Shown here: in pieces, positions 59,251-64,000 of the stretch | Position numbering within the stretch: the first letter of the stretch is position 1 | Layout of the letters: each line of letters begins with the position of its first letter | Assembly (NCBI RefSeq): GCF_000002075.1 | Contig: NW_004798501.1 | Location: 1 to 64,000 of the forward strand | Source of the DNA: Aplysia californica | Taxonomy: Eukaryota; Mollusca; Gastropoda; Aplysiida; Aplysiidae | Length of the DNA: 64,000 nt | Direction of reading: 5' to 3' | Notes under the pieces: generated by a model | The model's database searches: none | Told to the model about the DNA's origin: nothing | Seen by the model: the letters and a program-made list of their open reading frames with translations, nothing else | Translations under genes and position numbers: made by a program

Positions 59251-60890
59251 TGGTTGCGCGGACAAAAAACCTCTTCCTCCAGAAGAAGCGACGGTTTTCT
59301 TTGTTTAATTTGACTTTAGAATGAGAGGCGAGAGGTCATTAAAATTTTTAAAATCTAAAACTCCACACTGAACGAACCCGAACAGCTGATGAACAGCAGT
59401 CGATCTGCGAACGCAAGGAGGTGCTATTCCTATTCAATTTCAATTCTTCTTCTGGAGAAACGAAAGAGAGCTCCAAAACAAAGACTGCAGCGTCATCTGA
59501 GCTATTGAGCAGGACTTCCAGCGGACACTTTTTGGCTGAGTGAACCATCTTGTTCTGTAGGCTATCATCACTGGCGGCCTAGATTCTAGATGAAGATGAA
59601 GAAGGGAAAAAAGGCATTGTGGATGAAAATGAGACCTCCAAAACACAGCTTTTCTATGAAGTAGCCTACATGAATAAAACAACCATCTAGATCTAGATCT
59701 AGCCTACCACGAGTCCATGGAAATCTGCATGGCAAAGGCTCAGATTTTGTAACTAAGAGATGATAAGTTCAATTAGGAAGTCAAATCACATTAAATCAGA
59801 TTGAGATAGGTGAGGGCCATGCGAACTCTGACTCTGATTCCACAGCCTGACGCCACAGCTGATTCAAGACGAAGCCATTCAAGATAGCAAAACGTATTAG
59901 ATCTAGATTTAGATCTAGATCTAGATCTAGAAATCATTTATATAGTCAATGCATACACACGTAAAATTATCTCCACTCTGCCCTCGTCTCCTCCGGCAGA
60001 TCTTCCCAATGGGATGCCAGCGCCTTGGACTTGGTCCTTGGATGCCACAGGGCTACACAATCACTGTCACAATCAATCAGTCCGAGACAGAGATAACATC
60101 GGCAGACAATAGATCTTTGGCAGTCTGCCGCAGTCTGCATTGTTTTGATCGTGAGCCATTCCCAGATTGTTTTGAGAATCGCGTTCGGTGGTGTAGTTGC
60201 GATGGTGGATAATTAATTAATTGAAGTGACAATATTTTTGTCCTTTCGTTGGATTAAATGGGTTGGTTTAATCCATCTTTTTCTTCATTCTGCCGACATT
60301 TGGGCAACCTAAAGAGATAGCATCAGCGATCTTTATAACTTCTTTGATTTTGATGCAACCCCTACCCCATGGAGTCTCCAAATACTAACTGGCTTATAAA
60401 TAATTTTTTCATGAGTACTAGTAGTGCATAATGTCCCCCCGTCAGCTCTTTCCATGTTAGATTCACATCTGACACCCCCCCCCCCTGCCTTACTATCTTT
60501 TCCGCCCGAGAAAAACAACATTTCGTCTAAAGAAAGAAAACGATACCACATGACAGAGGGAAAAAAAGGGAAAGGGAAGTAACAGAGGTTTTATATAGCC
60601 TGACAGAGCCCCTGAAAATGCATTAATTACATGAATTGTTGCCCTTGGATGTTTAAGCATTATTTTACCCAAGTCAGGATTGTTAACATGCTGTGTTTAA
60701 ACCGAGTCATATCTTTCTAGGCTAGGGTTTTTTTTATTGGACATGCATGCTGACTCTGTGAGAGTTTGTGTGTGTATGTGTATGTACGTGTGTGTATGTG
60801 TGTGAGTGTGCATGTGTGTGTGAGTGTGTTTGAATTTACATAATATTTGAATGTTTTATTAGTTTTATTTAAAGTAAAGCAAAGCACATT
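59251..60890. other. sequence upstream of SELENON, no gene recognised
   Basis: Includes an AGATCT tract (about 59890-59935), GC-richer patches near 59960-60190 and a TG run at about 60760-60830. A noncoding first exon or promoter of SELENON may lie here, but nothing identifies it. Confidence 0.4.
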
Positions 60891-60894
60891 CACA

Positions 60895-61047
60895 GACCAA
60901 CGGTTAGTACCAAAAATATGCAAGACAGACAGACAGGAACAGCAGAGGGAAAGTAAGGAGATAGAATCGGCCAGTGGCGACCTCTAACCATCTACATGTG
61001 CGAGTGTGTGCGTGTGTATGAGTGTGTGTGTATGAGCAAGTGTGTGT

Positions 61048-61137
<90 letters not shown>
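60895..61137 (-). repeat. dispersed repeat S, copy 5, followed by GT and (GA)n tracts
   Basis: GACAGGAACAGCAGAGGG and CGGCCAGTGGCGACC, then a GT-rich stretch, then about 90 bp of GA repeat (61050-61137). Confidence 0.7.
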
Positions 61138-61138
<1 letters not shown>

Positions 61139-61382
61139 TAGAGAGTGCAAGGTGGGCTGGAACTGAAAGAGATTGAGAGAAAATTTTAATTGTAAATGTT
61201 TTACAGCCCCAACAACCCAGTTAAGATCACTTAGGAGATGGTCTGCTTCCACCTTCTCTGTGGGGGACATTCTGGGCTGAGTGTGATATTGTATTGCAGC
61301 AGACAGAAGGACATACTCAAAAAAATAACTTCCCAACTCAGAAATTGAATTCAAAATTTTCTGAATGCAACAGAAAAGAATA

Positions 61383-62110
61383 CAGTGGAAACCTGGTATA
61401 ACAGGGATGGTGGGAGTAGAGAAAAAGTCCTGTTATATCCGATCCCTGTTAAATTCGAAATGCAAGGAAAGTAAGCATTTGTGGACTAATCTAGCTGTAC
61501 TTATTCATAGATAGTTTCCCTAGCTACAAGTACCCACGAACAGGGGTTTTGGCACCGAATTTCTCCTTGCGTCCTTAAACTTATACCACATCAGAATAGC
61601 TTGGTCCACAGCATCTACATATGGTAGTCTCATCTTCTTTCGATCCAGAGCAAACTTTTCATTGGAGTATGCTGCCACCATCTTCTCTCTATCCTTGATA
61701 ATGGTGTGAATCGACCCTTGTGGAATGTCGAACCGACGACAAATCTCTGCCAGTGGAGCTTGTTTTTGTCAACAGTCTGGATTATTTCGTATTTTTTGTC
61801 AATTGAAAGGCATTTTCTCTTGCGCTTGACATCGTTGGTGACCATAATGAAAGAAGTAGGCTTAGATCTAGGCCGACCGGTCGTCCTCTCTCTCTCTCTC
61901 TCTCTCCCCCCCCCCCCCCTCTCTCTCTTACTTTTTACACATTATTAACGAGCCTCTGTCCCTGCTATAACCGGTTGGGCTCCGATGAGGCCCTGTTATT
62001 GCCGATAACTTTTAATAGAGACAACGAGTAGGAAAAAATGGGGATTTTAAACATCCCTGTTATTACCGGATCCCTGTTCTTACCGGGCCTGTTATACATG
62101 GTTTCCACTG
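61383..62110 (-). mobile_element. pogo/Tigger element with a broken transposase N-terminus, family P5
   Basis: 728 bp between TA dinucleotides; ends CAGTGGAAACCTGGTATAAC and GTTATACATGGTTTCCACTG. The minus strand from 61845 encodes KRKRKCLSIDKKYEIIQTVD, then, after a frameshift near 61765, pieces recognisable as a CENP-B-like DNA-binding domain (EICRRFDIPQGS, DREKMVAAYSNEK, LDRKKM, AILMWYKFKDAR). The catalytic DDE domain is absent, so it is a deletion derivative. It supports assigning the other CAGT/TA families here to the pogo/Tigger group. Confidence 0.8.
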
Positions 62111-62874
62111 TATAAAGATTACTCTTCAACCACCAGTATAATGAATTCAATACATACAAAGACATGCATATATGAGACAAAGAACAAGATGAATAAAAAA
62201 GGAAATAAAAGCCAGTCACAATTTTTTCTGTGAACTTTTAATGGATTTGAACGCAAAACATTGTCATTCTATCATCGTATTATTCTTGATCCTATCATTC
62301 CCTGAAATAGACGGCAACAATGAAAATGTTAAACTACAATTTTAAGTGTACCATCTTCAAACAAGCCTCAAACTCTCAGTATAGAGTATGTATAAATTAA
62401 TTGTCTTCAACTCCCTACTTCCTGATAAAATAAAAGGTAACGAAAAAATATACTTGAAAGCCCTTTTTCCCCAATGACTTTTGTCATAATTTACTACATT
62501 AAAACAAAACCATGAATTGTGTTCCAAGTTCTAATTAAAATAACTAACATAGCTGTATCAAACAACAGCACTGCCCAATCACACTGCTTGTTCCTTACAC
62601 ATATATATGACAAACTTGAAAAATCCGAGTCCTACCCTCAATCAATGAGAGTTTTTTTAAACAAAAATCCTTTTTCACGATATCATAAAAGGTCTTCCCT
62701 CTTAAAAAATGTGTCATCGTGTCAAGTCATTTGAATTCCGGGGATGGAGGATAGAACCCAATCTCACAGACACACAGGGCACTAAAAAAAGCTTTACATT
62801 AGCCATTCTTTTCTTGTGCAGAATCTTTAAAAATCTTTTCTTTGGAAATATTACCTTCTCCAACATTCATATAT
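62111..62874. other. no gene recognised
   Basis: AT-rich intergenic sequence without coding signs or element ends. Confidence 0.45.
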
Positions 62875-63260
62875 GGGTCACGACGTGGTGGAATCAGGCT
62901 CTCGTCAATTTTTGGGCATATGAATGGAGTCATTGGTATCATCTCTAATTTTATTCATTTGCCTTGCTTTCGATAAAGAAAATATCCATTTACCTTGAAT
63001 AAAAGTCAAGATATTTGCCATTGAAAGAGGTGGGGTTGACTGGTTTCAGACGTTGTTGTTGTTGTTGTTGTTGTTGTTTTCAAATCCCTTTAGCTGCGAG
63101 CATTTCGCTCTTGGCAGCGCAATGCCTCCCTCCGGTTTCAGACGTAAAATTATCGAGAAATAGCCGCCAAGGTTTGGTGATTTCCATAGCTTAGGAGTCC
63201 TTGGAAACTGCAAATTAACACTTTTTGTGCCTTCAATCAATGTTTTTCCAAGAAATCCAC
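62875..63260 (+). repeat. dispersed repeat R, copy c
   Basis: Matches 32070-32350 with an extra 81-bp insertion (63053-63133). Landmarks CACGACGTGGTGGAATC, TATCATCTCTAATTTT, GAGGTGGGGTTGAC and TTCAATCAATGTTTTTCC. Confidence 0.7.
63053..63133 (-). mobile_element. 81-bp retroposed insertion with a (CAA)n tail
   Basis: Flanked by perfect 11-bp direct repeats GGTTTCAGACG (63042-63052, 63134-63144). On the minus strand it ends in GGGATTTGAAAA then a CAA run, the mark of a reverse-transcribed, 5'-truncated SINE or LINE. The host repeat copy at 32070 lacks it. Confidence 0.75.
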
Positions 63261-64000
63261 ACATAAAAGTGCTTTTGAATGGACATACAAGGTGTTGAGC
63301 CAAAAAACAAAATTTCAAAAAAGATATCCAAACTGGACGAAAAATGCTAATTTCTCGGATTTCATAATTTTGAACAACGACTGATTTCAACACGATGCCT
63401 CTCTATATATATATATATATATATATAAACAAAATTATCATCGGATCTGCCAGGAATGAATCTTCTTTTCTGCCATGACTTATTCAGGAGCTTCAAGGAC
63501 AGTTGACCAGATTTGTGAGTCCTACTGGACTCCATCAACAAAGCCATCTTGCTGACACCACAATCATACAACAGGACTAGCTTGCTAAGCAATAAAAATT
63601 TGTAAGACTTAACAGAGCTCTCAGGAAAAGATAAACCTCCTATCAAAAAGCAAAAGGCAGGCAAGCTGTCCAGGAGTCACAATCTTGGAGTGACTCCCCC
63701 GATACCTCATTTCAGCATTATTCAAGTTTTTATTGTTTGGTAAATCTTTAAGTGCAAGAGCTACAGAAACAATTTTAAAAAAAAGAAATCAGATTGTCCT
63801 TACGAAAAGAAGTACATGTGTAATACAGTACAGCAAATATAGATCAGTTGACTGACCAAAAAACAGTATTGTTCAGCACAGTATTGATTAGCCCCCCACC
63901 CAAAAAGAGAACAAGTTAAAAAAAAAAAAGAATCTTTTCAAATTGCAGATGTTGAGTAAGAAGCCTGCCAGAATAGAGTCCTCTATAGAATTCCTAATGT
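63261..64000. other. no gene recognised
   Basis: AT-rich sequence with a short (TA)n run at about 63403-63427. No exon or element ends resolved. Confidence 0.45.

Overview
The window is eukaryotic nuclear DNA: intron-rich protein genes with GT-AG introns, abundant microsatellites and many small transposon relics. Gene similarity and repeat style suggest an invertebrate, most likely a gastropod mollusc. The species cannot be named from the sequence, so that placement is inference.

Three complete genes can be assembled exon by exon with consistent reading phase. (1) TRMT5, plus strand, 4657-15574, 7 coding exons, 557 aa: the tRNA guanine-37 N1-methyltransferase, with a basic N-terminus typical of a mitochondrial presequence. 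(2) A gamma-butyrobetaine dioxygenase (BBOX1-like) of the carnitine pathway, plus strand, 21445-38603, 15 coding exons, 475 aa, with the iron-binding His-x-Asp...His residues intact and also a presequence-like start. (3) SELENON (selenoprotein N), minus strand, 58198-47660, 10 coding exons, 564 aa, with an EF-hand, one membrane segment and an in-frame TGA (50513-50515) as the selenocysteine codon inside Ser-Cys-Sec-Gly-Ser. BBOX and SELENON converge tail to tail across about 9 kb of gene-poor DNA (38.6-47.6 kb).

Most of the rest is repeats. There are several families of short TA-flanked elements whose ends begin CAGT (pogo/Tigger style), one still carrying a broken transposase N-terminus (61383-62110). 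There are Mutator-like MITEs with 9-10 bp target duplications (1079-1729; 2041-2632; 27331-28873; 58695-59241), hAT-like elements (6351-8119; 34761-35570; 30915-31315), a TTAA-flanked piggyBac-like element (51940-52654), a fold-back element (52987-53490), LINE 3' fragments (5240-5790, 16350-16955, 54785-55565), tRNA-derived SINEs, minisatellites and AGATCT-rich tracts. Insertions within insertions, together with sister copies lacking the insert, date several of them. No retrovirus, LTR element or Polinton was recognised.

The most unusual signals are a 24-bp palindromic insertion found twice, each time between different 10-bp direct repeats; a minisatellite that copies the splice-donor region of a BBOX exon; and the SELENON Sec codon, with a candidate recoding stem beside it but no convincing SECIS found by eye.
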